Below, piece after piece: positions 1 to 5,684 of a stretch of 6,164 nt of DNA. Location of the stretch: positions 1 through 6,164 of the forward strand of contig JAJPKG010000376.1 of NCBI GenBank assembly GCA_021323815.1, written 5' to 3'. The DNA comes from Pseudomonadota bacterium. GTDB lineage: Bacteria; Chloroflexota; Ktedonobacteria; Ktedonobacterales; JACDGC01. Every line of letters starts with the position of its first letter. Position 1 is the first letter of the stretch. Made by a program: the position numbers and the translations under genes. The notes beneath the pieces are model-generated. The model was not told where the DNA came from and did no database searches. It saw only the letters and a program-made list of their open reading frames with translations.

Positions 1-102
1 CGCCATGAGGCTGAGGAACCGCTGCGCGCCGCCGGCCTCATCGACATTCAGGAGCGCCGCGACGGCGACTGGATCACGTTGGTGGGCAGGCGCAGATCAT
101 GA
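1..102 (+). CDS. prmA: Ribosomal protein L11 methyltransferase, C-terminal fragment (5' truncated by window)
   Basis: Frame 1 is open from the first base to a TGA at 100-102, giving the last 33 residues of a protein. The tail contains GLIDIQERRDGDWITLVGRR, an alternation of a short beta strand, a charged turn and an E/D-W-hydrophobic strand. It resembles the end of PrmA-type methyltransferases, which trimethylate amino groups of ribosomal protein L11 with S-adenosylmethionine. The catalytic Rossmann part is outside the window, so no SAM motif can be seen. The identification rests on this tail and on the very common prmA-rsmE gene order. The stop overlaps the rsmE start in an ATGA arrangement, which implies translational coupling. 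Another SAM methyltransferase or an unrelated protein cannot be excluded from 33 residues. Confidence 0.62.
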   Translation, partial: RHEAEEPLRAAGLIDIQERRDGDWITLVGRRRS

Positions 103-845
103 GCGCGGGCCGCTTCTTCGTCGCGCCGGAGATCCTGGCCGATCCGGCTCGCGTGGAGCTTCCTGTGCCCGTCGCCAATCAGGCGCGCTCCGTGCTGCGG
201 CTCCAGGCGGGTGATCATGTGACGCTGCTCGACAACACCGGCATGGCCTGCGACGTGGAACTTACCCACATCAGCAGCAAACAGGTGATCGGTCGTATCA
301 TCGAACGAGTGGCAATATCAACCGAACCGCGCGCTCAGGTCATTCTCTATCAGGGATTGCTCAAGGCTACAAAGTTCGAGTGGATCATTCAGAAAGCGAC
401 GGAGATCGGCCTCAGCGCCATTGTGCCGGTGCAGTGCCGCCGTTCCATCGTCGGCGCGGGCGACGTGGGCGCAGGCAAGCTCGTCCGCTGGCGCGCCATC
501 GCCACCGAGGCAGCGGAACAATCCGACCGGGGCCGCGTGCCGGAAGTGCGGGAACCGCTGGTGTTTGCCGCCGCGCTGGCAGGCATCCCATCTGACGATG
601 TGATCTTGCTGGCCTATGGGGGCGAAGCACCCATCACCACCCGCGCCGCGATGGCGCTGCGCCCGATCACCACGCCGGTACATCTCTTCATCGGACCGGA
701 AGGTGGGTTCGCGCCGGAAGAAGTGGAACTGGCACGCGGGCAGAGTGCGCGGATCGTCACGCTGGGACCGCGCATCCTGCGGGCTGAGACGGCGGCGCTG
801 GTGGCCGCCACCCTGGTGCTGGATGCTTTAGGCGAGATGCAATAA
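99..845 (+). CDS. rsmE: 16S rRNA (uracil(1498)-N3)-methyltransferase RsmE
   Basis: Predicted cytoplasmic SPOUT-class enzyme that methylates N3 of U1498 of 16S rRNA in the assembled 30S subunit, using S-adenosylmethionine. The 248 residues are a normal length for the family. Residues 1-72 form the PUA-like RNA-binding part (GRFFVAP near the start, then VLRLQAGDHVTLLD). The remainder is the trefoil-knot catalytic domain: GLLKATKFEWIIQKATEIG at 86-104, EAAEQSDRGRVPEV at 137-150, GPEGGF at 199-204 and LGPRILRAETA at 222-232. The last two build the SAM-binding knot and are hallmark motifs. The His often seen before the V-LR segment of the PUA-like part is not present here. The ATG overlaps the stop of the upstream gene, so expression is probably coupled to it. 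tmk follows 10 bases later. All key motifs are intact. Confidence 0.96.
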   Translation: MSAGRFFVAPEILADPARVELPVPVANQARSVLRLQAGDHVTLLDNTGMACDVELTHISSKQVIGRIIERVAISTEPRAQVILYQGLLKATKFEWIIQKATEIGLSAIVPVQCRRSIVGAGDVGAGKLVRWRAIATEAAEQSDRGRVPEVREPLVFAAALAGIPSDDVILLAYGGEAPITTRAAMALRPITTPVHLFIGPEGGFAPEEVELARGQSARIVTLGPRILRAETAALVAATLVLDALGEMQ

Positions 846-855
846 GAGGCCAATC

Positions 856-1533
856 ATGTTCATCACATTTGAGGGCGGCGAAGGTTCCGGCAAAACGACG
901 CAGATGCGCAAGCTGGCCGACGCGCTGGAAGCGCGGGGGCACACCGTGTGGACGACGCGCGAGCCGGGGGGAACGCCGGTGGCGGAGGTCATTCGCCGCG
1001 TGGTGCTGATGCCGGAAGCGACGGTGGAAGCATTGCGCCAGGCACGCGGCTTGCCGGCGATGCAGCCGGAGATCGACGACATCACCCCCGTCACCGAACT
1101 GCTGCTGATGAACGCCGCCCGCGCGCAACACGTTGTCGCGATTCGCCGCGCGCTGGCAAGCAACACCATTGTTCTGTGCGACCGCTTCGCCGACGCCACC
1201 CTGGCCTATCAAGGAGCCGGGCGCGAGATGGATGAAGCGACCGTGCACGCTGTCACCGCCCTTGCTACCGGCGGCTTGACGCCGGATCTCACCGTGCTGC
1301 TGGATGTAGACCCCCGCCAGGGATTGCGCCGCAAACTGCGCGCCACCCGCAACCGGCTGGACGATGAGCCGCTCGCGTTTTATGAGCGCGTGCGCGCCGC
1401 CTATCTCGCCCTGGCCGCGCAAGAGCCTGCGCGCTGGCTTATCTTGGATGCCACACAGCCGCAGGACGCCATTGCCGCGCAGATCTGGCAGGCTGTCGCC
1501 ACGCGCTGGCCCGCTGCCATCAGCGGGCCTTAG
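856..1533 (+). CDS. tmk: Thymidylate (dTMP) kinase
   Basis: Cytoplasmic P-loop kinase converting dTMP to dTDP with ATP, an essential step of dTTP synthesis. Visible motifs in 225 residues: P-loop GGEGSGKTT at 7-15, REPGGT at 35-40 (substrate loop), AAR at 87-89, the DRF motif at 109-111 (DRY/DRH/DRF in the family), YQGAGR at 118-123, LDVDP at 149-153, and an Arg-rich lid around 158-168 followed by FYERVRAAYLALA. Compared from memory with the E. coli enzyme, the stretch between REPGGT and AAR is about 15 residues longer here (roughly residues 48-78). The ATG is preceded by a good ribosome site, TAAGAGG, at 843-849 with six bases of spacing; it partly reuses the rsmE stop. It is likely the last gene of the prmA-rsmE-tmk cluster and converges on the histidine kinase gene on the other strand. 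Confidence 0.95.
   Translation: MFITFEGGEGSGKTTQMRKLADALEARGHTVWTTREPGGTPVAEVIRRVVLMPEATVEALRQARGLPAMQPEIDDITPVTELLLMNAARAQHVVAIRRALASNTIVLCDRFADATLAYQGAGREMDEATVHAVTALATGGLTPDLTVLLDVDPRQGLRRKLRATRNRLDDEPLAFYERVRAAYLALAAQEPARWLILDATQPQDAIAAQIWQAVATRWPAAISGP
1508..1529 (+). terminator. Hairpin over the tmk 3' end, possible terminator
   Basis: Perfect inverted repeat GGCCCGCTG (1508-1516) / CAGCGGGCC (1521-1529) with a 4-base loop CCAT. It is GC-rich and sits over the last codons of tmk, immediately before its TAG. There is no clean T run after the stem (TTAGCCC follows), so intrinsic termination would be inefficient. It may instead stabilise the 3' end or act with the 71-base convergent gap to the histidine kinase gene. 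Confidence 0.4.
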
Positions 1534-1604
1534 CCCATTGGGGTTCCTTCTCCGCGCCGGGAGGTTGATATGCCGGCTGGTTGGCAATATCCACTCCCCA
1601 GGTT

Positions 1605-3137
1605 TTAGCGCGACGGCATGGGCACGCTGTCACGCACGCGCTTGGTGGGCGTTTTGCTGGCGTCGGATTCGGTGATGTGTTCCGGCACCGGCAGCACCAG
1701 ATGAAACGTGGTGCCTTCGCCGGGGATGCCCGTGCTTTCAAGCCAGATGCGCCCCTTCATCGCTTCGGCCAGCACGCGGCACAGGTGCAGGCCCAGGCCG
1801 TTGCCGATGGTGGTGCCGGCGAGGTCGCGCGGCAAACGCACGAAACGCTGGAACAACAGCGGTGCCTGGTTGGGCGGAATGCCCAGGCCGTAGTCGCGCA
1901 CCATAATCTCCGCCATCGGACGCTCGACCTTCGTGCTGCGCCCAAAGCGGCCCTGTTTGGTGATGGTCGGGGGCATCAAGCGCGCGGTAATCTCCACCGG
2001 TGTGCCAGGATCAGAATATTTGACGGCATTAGAGATCAGATTGGTCAAAATCTGTTGCAAGCGCACTTGCTCGCCCCAGATATACAGGTTCGGCGGAACG
2101 CTCACCCGCAGTTCGCGCGTCGCCATCTCGCCCTCGCGGGGATCAATCAGCCCAGCGGCAATGTTGATGACGGAGCGCACATTGACGGCTTCGGGGATGA
2201 AATCGTCGGCATCTTTATCCAACCGGCGCGCGTCCAGAATGCTCTGCAACAACGCCACCAGGTTATCGGCGGCGGTGATGGCGCGTTGCAGCAGCGAGCG
2301 GCGCTTTTCGGCGGAAGCCGTCTCTTCGGTCAGGTGCAGCAATTCCAGATAGCCCTGCATCGCCATCACGGGGCTGCGCAGTTCGTGATTCACGCTGCTG
2401 ATGAACAGATCTTTCAGCTCGTCCAGCTGTTTGGCACGCTCATAGGCGATGCGCACATCGCCCAGTTCGCGCAAGATGCGCCAGGTTGCCCGGCCCGCCG
2501 TCAGCATGATGGAGGCGACCGCCCATTGCACCAACCACGCGCCGGAAATGACGATCAGCTTCTGTGAATCGGCGAGCGCTGCAATGCTGTTATCCGTCTC
2601 GAAGGCCGGATGCGGTGGCATGGCGAAGATCCCCAGTATGGTGACGACCACATTCATGGTAAGGGTAGTGGCGATCACCATCCAGCGGTCGCCCAGCGTG
2701 CCAGACAGCATAATTGCCATCGCCAGCGCGGAAAATGCCGCCACCGAGACGTAATCATAGCCACCCAGCCCAAAAGCCCATTGCAGATCCACCAGAATGA
2801 CGGCGACATCGGTGCAGATGATGGTGATGGTGGTTGCCGGCCCGACCTGGTTGCGTCGCGCCAGCATGGTGCTGGCGATGAAGCCGATGACACACAGCGC
2901 GTAGAGCGGATCGCCCACCAGCAGTGCCGTGAAGATGCGCGGGGGGGGAAATAGACCCGGTTTCTGTTGCGCCAGGATGGGAAGATCGATGTTGACGATG
3001 ATGACGAACACCGCGAGGATGACGCCAAAGGCGGGAGCGATGCCGCGCGTCAGGTCTAACCGGCGCTGGCGGTCATAGCCGCGATAGATCTCGCGCTCGG
3101 CGGCAGTAACGCTGGATGCTGAGGTTGCAGCAGTCAT
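1605..3137 (-). CDS. Membrane-bound sensor histidine kinase
   Basis: Sensor kinase of a two-component system, predicted in the cytoplasmic membrane. The 510 residues begin with a charged cytoplasmic N-terminus, then about six hydrophobic segments (roughly 34-50, 69-91, 101-117, 128-146, 151-172, 192-213) with short loops and no periplasmic sensor domain. A short linker (about 220-245) follows, then the HisKA dimerisation domain with the H-box NHELRSP (phospho-acceptor His251). The ATPase domain shows the N-box QQILTNLISNAVKYS (Asn370), G1 DYGLGIP (Asp415), F-box LFQRF (428-432) and G2 GNGLGL (445-450). About 25 basic residues (386-410) separate N-box and G1, an insertion relative to compact kinases. 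The 45-base gap to the upstream response regulator gene, and a Shine-Dalgarno GAGGAAG (+ strand 3144-3150) 8 bases before the ATG from its AGGA core, indicate one operon. The ligand is unknown; signal sensing within the membrane is an inference. Confidence 0.93.
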   Translation of the reverse strand: MTAATSASSVTAAEREIYRGYDRQRRLDLTRGIAPAFGVILAVFVIIVNIDLPILAQQKPGLFPPPRIFTALLVGDPLYALCVIGFIASTMLARRNQVGPATTITIICTDVAVILVDLQWAFGLGGYDYVSVAAFSALAMAIMLSGTLGDRWMVIATTLTMNVVVTILGIFAMPPHPAFETDNSIAALADSQKLIVISGAWLVQWAVASIMLTAGRATWRILRELGDVRIAYERAKQLDELKDLFISSVNHELRSPVMAMQGYLELLHLTEETASAEKRRSLLQRAITAADNLVALLQSILDARRLDKDADDFIPEAVNVRSVINIAAGLIDPREGEMATRELRVSVPPNLYIWGEQVRLQQILTNLISNAVKYSDPGTPVEITARLMPPTITKQGRFGRSTKVERPMAEIMVRDYGLGIPPNQAPLLFQRFVRLPRDLAGTTIGNGLGLHLCRVLAEAMKGRIWLESTGIPGEGTTFHLVLPVPEHITESDASKTPTKRVRDSVPMPSR

Positions 3138-3143
3138 GAGAAT

Positions 3144-3150
3144 CTTCCTC
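3144..3150 (-). promoter_or_regulatory. Ribosome binding site of the histidine kinase gene
   Basis: On the - strand this reads GAGGAAG, a strong anti-16S match. Its AGGA core ends 8 bases before the ATG at 3137. It supports that start and shows the kinase is translated from its own site within the operon rather than by stop/start overlap. Confidence 0.7.
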
Positions 3151-3182
3151 CGCGACGGAGTTGGGGCAGCGACAGTGAATGT

Positions 3183-3620
3183 CTATTCATTGCCTTCGGC
3201 CAGGCGGCGCATCGCCTGGAGCCGCGCCTCGTTGCCGACGGTGACAGCGCGATGAATGGCCGCGACGAGATCCAGCGGCTTGATCGGCTTGAGCAGATAA
3301 TAATCGACCCCCGACGCCAGGCCGGCGAAACGATCTTTATCTTGCGCCATCGCTGTCAAGATGACCAGCGGCATGTCAGCAGTTGCAGGATCGCCCCGAA
3401 TGGCGCGCACCAATTGATAGCCATCCAGTCCCGGCATCTTCACGTCAATGACCATGCAATGCGGGTGGATCTCGAAGCATTTTTCCAGTCCCTCGATGCC
3501 GTTTTGCGCGGTCACGACCGTATAATTGCCCAGCGTCGCGAGTGATTCTGCAATGAGGTTGAGCAGGTCGGGATTGTCATCAACGACCAGCACAGTGTAG
3601 GCGCTATTTGCAGCGGTCAT
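3183..3620 (-). CDS. Receiver-only (CheY-like) response regulator
   Basis: Single-domain response regulator of 145 residues, presumed partner of the histidine kinase directly downstream (45-base gap). Receiver signature in order: acidic pair Asp14-Asp15 in VLVVDDNPDLL, phospho-acceptor Asp59 in VIDVKMPGLDGYQL, Thr89 in VILTAMAQ, and Lys111-Pro112 in LLKPIKP. All residues for Mg2+ binding, phosphorylation and switching are present. After the receiver only about 20 residues remain (basic, helical), so there is no DNA-binding or enzymatic output; it must act by protein contact or pass phosphate onward. The frame is open upstream as far as an ATG at 3725, but I choose the ATG at 3620. It has a strong Shine-Dalgarno sequence, it starts just before the first receiver strand, and the promoter -10 lies inside the longer version. 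Confidence 0.92.
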   Translation of the reverse strand: MTAANSAYTVLVVDDNPDLLNLIAESLATLGNYTVVTAQNGIEGLEKCFEIHPHCMVIDVKMPGLDGYQLVRAIRGDPATADMPLVILTAMAQDKDRFAGLASGVDYYLLKPIKPLDLVAAIHRAVTVGNEARLQAMRRLAEGNE

Positions 3621-3624
3621 ACAG

Positions 3625-3632
3625 CCCTCTTC
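3625..3632 (-). promoter_or_regulatory. Ribosome binding site deciding the response regulator start
   Basis: On the - strand GAAGAGGG precedes the ATG at 3620. Its GAGG core ends 5 bases from the start codon. This favours the 145-residue product over a version beginning at 3725, whose extra 35 residues do not look like part of a receiver domain. Confidence 0.75.
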
Positions 3633-3638
3633 CCAGTT

Positions 3639-3692
3639 CCGTTCGGCCCCATCACAACCAGGTGAGCGCCATGCTGCACAATCACCGAACGG
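3639..3692. repeat. 8-bp inverted repeat in the response regulator leader
   Basis: CCGTTCGG at 3639-3646 and CCGAACGG at 3685-3692 are exact reverse complements separated by 38 bases. Both lie in the predicted untranslated leader (about 3621-3709) of the response regulator-kinase operon. The arm nearer the gene ends a few bases before its Shine-Dalgarno sequence. It could form an mRNA stem or be a pair of half-sites for a dimeric regulator. Eight bases alone is weak evidence. Confidence 0.35.
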
Positions 3693-3715
3693 TCCGATCT
3701 CAATTATTGGCTCAA

Positions 3716-3744
3716 ATTGTCTCATGCGCGCCGCCCAGTGTCAA
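3716..3744 (-). promoter_or_regulatory. Promoter of the response regulator-histidine kinase operon
   Basis: On the - strand a perfect -35 TTGACA (3744-3739) is followed by a 17-base spacer and a -10-like GACAAT (3721-3716, 4 of 6 consensus matches). Transcription would start near 3709, giving a leader of about 90 bases before the ATG at 3620. The ideal spacing and exact -35 make this a sigma-70-type promoter candidate. Confidence 0.6.
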
Positions 3745-3761
3745 GAAGATAAAAGCTTCCC

Positions 3762-3772
3762 TGTGCGATAAT
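3762..3772 (+). promoter_or_regulatory. Extended -10 promoter element before the endonuclease gene
   Basis: TGTGCGATAAT contains an extended -10 (TG, one base, GATAAT; 5 of 6 matches to TATAAT). No good -35 is found at 16-18 bases, as expected for the extended -10 class. Transcription would begin near 3779, about 26 bases before the ATG at 3805. The first nine bases recur exactly at 5630-5638. Confidence 0.5.
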
Positions 3773-3804
3773 GGATGAGCAAAATATGAAGACGGGAGCA
3801 CCCT

Positions 3805-4506
3805 ATGACACGTGATCTGGAGCAGGCAGCGACAGTACCAGCATCATTACATATGTCTGGGTTCAACGCCAACGCCACTATTCCCTATGGCTGCACCATT
3901 CGGACTATCCAGCAGAGCATGCAAAGTTTTCTCGAATTTCTGGGATACATCAATCAACACCTGCATATCAAAGGCATGATGCGTCTCGAATCGTTGCTTA
4001 TGCCTGCGAATTTCAGCAGTATCGTCGGTGAATATATCATCACGTCGATTCCGCAGTTTTGCCCGACCCTTGTGAAAAACGGCTGGCATAATGGGCATCC
4101 AGATTTATTACCGACTGGTGTATATCCGCAGAATGCTGCTCAACACGTTGCTGATGGCATTGAGATCAAAGCATCGCGCTACTTGAAAGGCTGGCAAGGA
4201 CATAATGCTGAGTCTTGCTGGTTGATGGTGTTCGTGTTTGATAGCAACAAACCGGCAGACGTGAGCAAGGGTATCGCTCCGCGTCCTTTTCGTTTCATTA
4301 AAGTGGTGGGTGCACCATTAGAGGTATCAGATTGGCACTTTTCCGGCAGATCAGCTACAAGCCGTCGTACCATTACGGCTACCATCACTCAGACAGGCTG
4401 TTCAAAGATGGAGCAGAATTGGATATATCGGGATCCCGTGTATCAAACTGCTGATGATAAAGCTCCAGGCGAAGAGCCTGATGAAACTGAGGAAGACACG
4501 TCATAA
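3805..4506 (+). CDS. Putative Type II restriction endonuclease (PD-(D/E)xK-like)
   Basis: I do not recognise the family by name. The 233-residue soluble protein has a candidate nuclease core in its middle: HNGHPDLLP (95-103, Pro99-Asp100), then after about 20 residues GIEIKASR (118-125, Glu120-x-Lys122). This is the PD...ExK pattern of metal-dependent restriction enzymes. GWQGHN (129-134) and a hydrophobic strand WLMVFVFD (139-146) follow. Glu76 in an upstream helix could be a further metal ligand. The end is acidic and low-complexity (217-233). It lies tail to tail with a DNA methyltransferase, which is the main support for a restriction role: it would cut unmodified incoming DNA at the sequence the neighbour protects. 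The start is fixed by GGGAG at 3794-3798 and an in-frame TGA at 3787-3789. Sampled lines are about 48% GC, below the surroundings, suggesting transfer. Confidence 0.72.
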   Translation: MTRDLEQAATVPASLHMSGFNANATIPYGCTIRTIQQSMQSFLEFLGYINQHLHIKGMMRLESLLMPANFSSIVGEYIITSIPQFCPTLVKNGWHNGHPDLLPTGVYPQNAAQHVADGIEIKASRYLKGWQGHNAESCWLMVFVFDSNKPADVSKGIAPRPFRFIKVVGAPLEVSDWHFSGRSATSRRTITATITQTGCSKMEQNWIYRDPVYQTADDKAPGEEPDETEEDTS

Positions 4507-5523
4507 TCTTTCATCGAATGGCAGTTGCAAGGGCTGTGGTTTATCTTTGGGATATGGCAGGTTCACCTGAGGATCAGATCGCACTTTCAAAGACAGCGCG
4601 GCTAGCCGTGAGATCGCTGTAAGGCTCATCTCGTAATAGGCTGTAGAACACTCGACGCCGATGCAAGCGACACCAACTGCTTCACATGCAGCTACCGTTG
4701 AGCCAGACCCCATGAAGGGATCAGCGATGATGCCAACTCCCAACGGGAGTGCTACCTGAGCCAGTTGCCGCAAGAACGACTGCGGTTTCAGGCTGGGGTG
4801 TGCTGCGATGGAGCGTTCCCGTTTTGGAGTGCGCTCGCTGAGAATAACATCGCCAAATGGTCGCCCATCCGGCAAGCGGCGCAATCCGCCGGTTTGAAAT
4901 TCGCGCAGGCAGTCGCTCACCTTCATTCCACGCGGCAATGGTTTGCGCAGCAATCCCCAGGGTTCATAGCCACCTCTCGGCAGTGATGTAACGTTTGGAT
5001 AGGCATCCTCAGCGTTTTTGGGGCGGTCTCCGCCGCGTAGCGTTTGCACCAGGCGGATGATTTCCCCGCGAAACTCCAACCCACCAGAGACAAGCGCGCT
5101 GAAAACAACTTGTGAAAGGAATGCGTTGCTTGCCAGGAATACATGTCCCCCCGGACGCAACACGCGCGCCACTAACCGCGCCCATTCCACGAAGAAATCG
5201 GTCAGCGCATCCCGTTCTTTGGGGGTCAGGGCCGTAAAGCGCGGCAACGGCGCGCGTTGATGACCATCGAATGACGGCGGGATGCGCCAGACGCCGCCCT
5301 TGCCCCTCGCGCGTTTTTCCAGTTGGTCGCGCTGATATTCTTTCACACCATAAGGTGGATCAGTGATGACGGCATGGATGCTGCTTTCGGGTATGCTTGC
5401 CAGCCAGGTGAAACAATCGGCGTGAATGATGAGCGACCGCCCGATAGTATGATGGATGAAGCCATCAGCAAACGTTTCCGCTATATTCTGAGTTTCTTGA
5501 TAATCGCTTTTTGCTTGATACAT
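4501..5523 (-). CDS. Site-specific DNA methyltransferase (beta-class, N6-A or N4-C), modification half of R-M system
   Basis: Transfers methyl from S-adenosylmethionine to an exocyclic amino group of adenine or cytosine in duplex DNA, protecting host sites. In 340 residues the order is catalytic motif IV ITDPPYG (Asp55-Tyr58), VLRPGGHVFL (121-130), a variable region around 155-240 likely to hold the target recognition domain, motif X HPSLKPQSFLRQL (242-254), and motif I IIADPFMGSGSTVAA (265-279, SAM binding). Motif IV before X and I is the beta-class order. DPPY favours N6-adenine but also occurs in N4-cytosine enzymes. The TGA stop (4503-4501) overlaps the end of the endonuclease gene by 6 bases. 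An in-frame TGA at 5532-5530 rules out a longer start. GAAGGG lies 10 bases upstream of the ATG, a rather long spacing. Sampled GC is about 55%. The recognition sequence cannot be read from the protein. Confidence 0.92.
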   Translation of the reverse strand: MYQAKSDYQETQNIAETFADGFIHHTIGRSLIIHADCFTWLASIPESSIHAVITDPPYGVKEYQRDQLEKRARGKGGVWRIPPSFDGHQRAPLPRFTALTPKERDALTDFFVEWARLVARVLRPGGHVFLASNAFLSQVVFSALVSGGLEFRGEIIRLVQTLRGGDRPKNAEDAYPNVTSLPRGGYEPWGLLRKPLPRGMKVSDCLREFQTGGLRRLPDGRPFGDVILSERTPKRERSIAAHPSLKPQSFLRQLAQVALPLGVGIIADPFMGSGSTVAACEAVGVACIGVECSTAYYEMSLTAISRLAALSLKVRSDPQVNLPYPKDKPQPLQLPFDERL

Positions 5524-5560
5524 GTGCCATCATCCCTTCTCGGCGAGCGCCCTTTGTTCT

Positions 5561-5589
5561 AGTATAGATGTTTCACTGCGCCTCTGCAA
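5561..5589 (-). promoter_or_regulatory. Promoter of the DNA methyltransferase gene
   Basis: On the - strand TTGCAG (5589-5584) is followed by a 17-base spacer and TATACT (5566-5561, 5 of 6 matches to TATAAT). Transcription would begin near 5554, giving a leader of about 30 bases. The -35 half is weak (TTG only), but spacing and -10 are good. The R-M methyltransferase would thus be transcribed independently of the endonuclease. Confidence 0.55.
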
Positions 5590-5629
5590 GTCACATTGCT
5601 GTTCGTACCATCCGATCCTCATTTCCGTT

Positions 5630-5642
5630 TGTGCGATACAAT
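5630..5642 (+). promoter_or_regulatory. Promoter -10 candidate before the acyl-CoA ligase gene
   Basis: TGTGCGATACAAT carries a -10-like TACAAT (5637-5642, 5 of 6 matches), or GATACA in the register of the matching element at 3762. No recognisable -35 lies 16-18 bases upstream. It shares TGTGCGATA exactly with 3762-3770. The ligase ATG follows about 42 bases later, a reasonable leader length. Confidence 0.4.
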
Positions 5643-5684
5643 AAGGCACAGAGCAGCTTTCATCGTGGAAAGGACAGACGCGCA

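Noticed and set aside
757..1587. Open frame of 276 codons on the - strand opposite tmk and the rsmE end
   Set aside because: It is antisense to two genes with complete family signatures, and its translation shows no domain, only Arg/Ala/Gly-rich complement sequence.
1581..2567. Long open frame of 328 codons on the + strand, rich in His and Gln
   Set aside because: It lies entirely opposite the histidine kinase, whose conserved boxes prove the - strand is coding. The antisense protein has no family motifs, and its composition is what the complement of such codons gives.
3621..3725. 35-residue N-terminal extension of the response regulator from the ATG at 3725
   Set aside because: The internal ATG at 3620 has a strong Shine-Dalgarno sequence and directly precedes the first receiver strand. 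The predicted -10 (3721-3716) falls within the extension, so it would probably not be transcribed as coding sequence.
3621..3804. Search for a tRNA, riboswitch, CRISPR repeat or insertion-sequence end in the gaps 3621-3804 and 5524-5684
   Set aside because: Apart from the promoter elements and the 8-base inverted repeat listed, no cloverleaf, repeat-spacer pattern, terminal inverted repeats or transposase remnants are visible.
4090..4246. Reading the endonuclease candidate as an HNH nuclease because of HNGH and GHN
   Set aside because: The spacing and flanking residues of a beta-beta-alpha metal finger are not present, while the PD...ExK arrangement fits better.
4501..5523. Treating the methyltransferase as an orphan regulatory enzyme (Dam/CcrM-like)
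   Set aside because: The immediately convergent gene with nuclease-like residues and the shared low GC point to a paired R-M system, although an orphan with a chance neighbour is not formally excluded.
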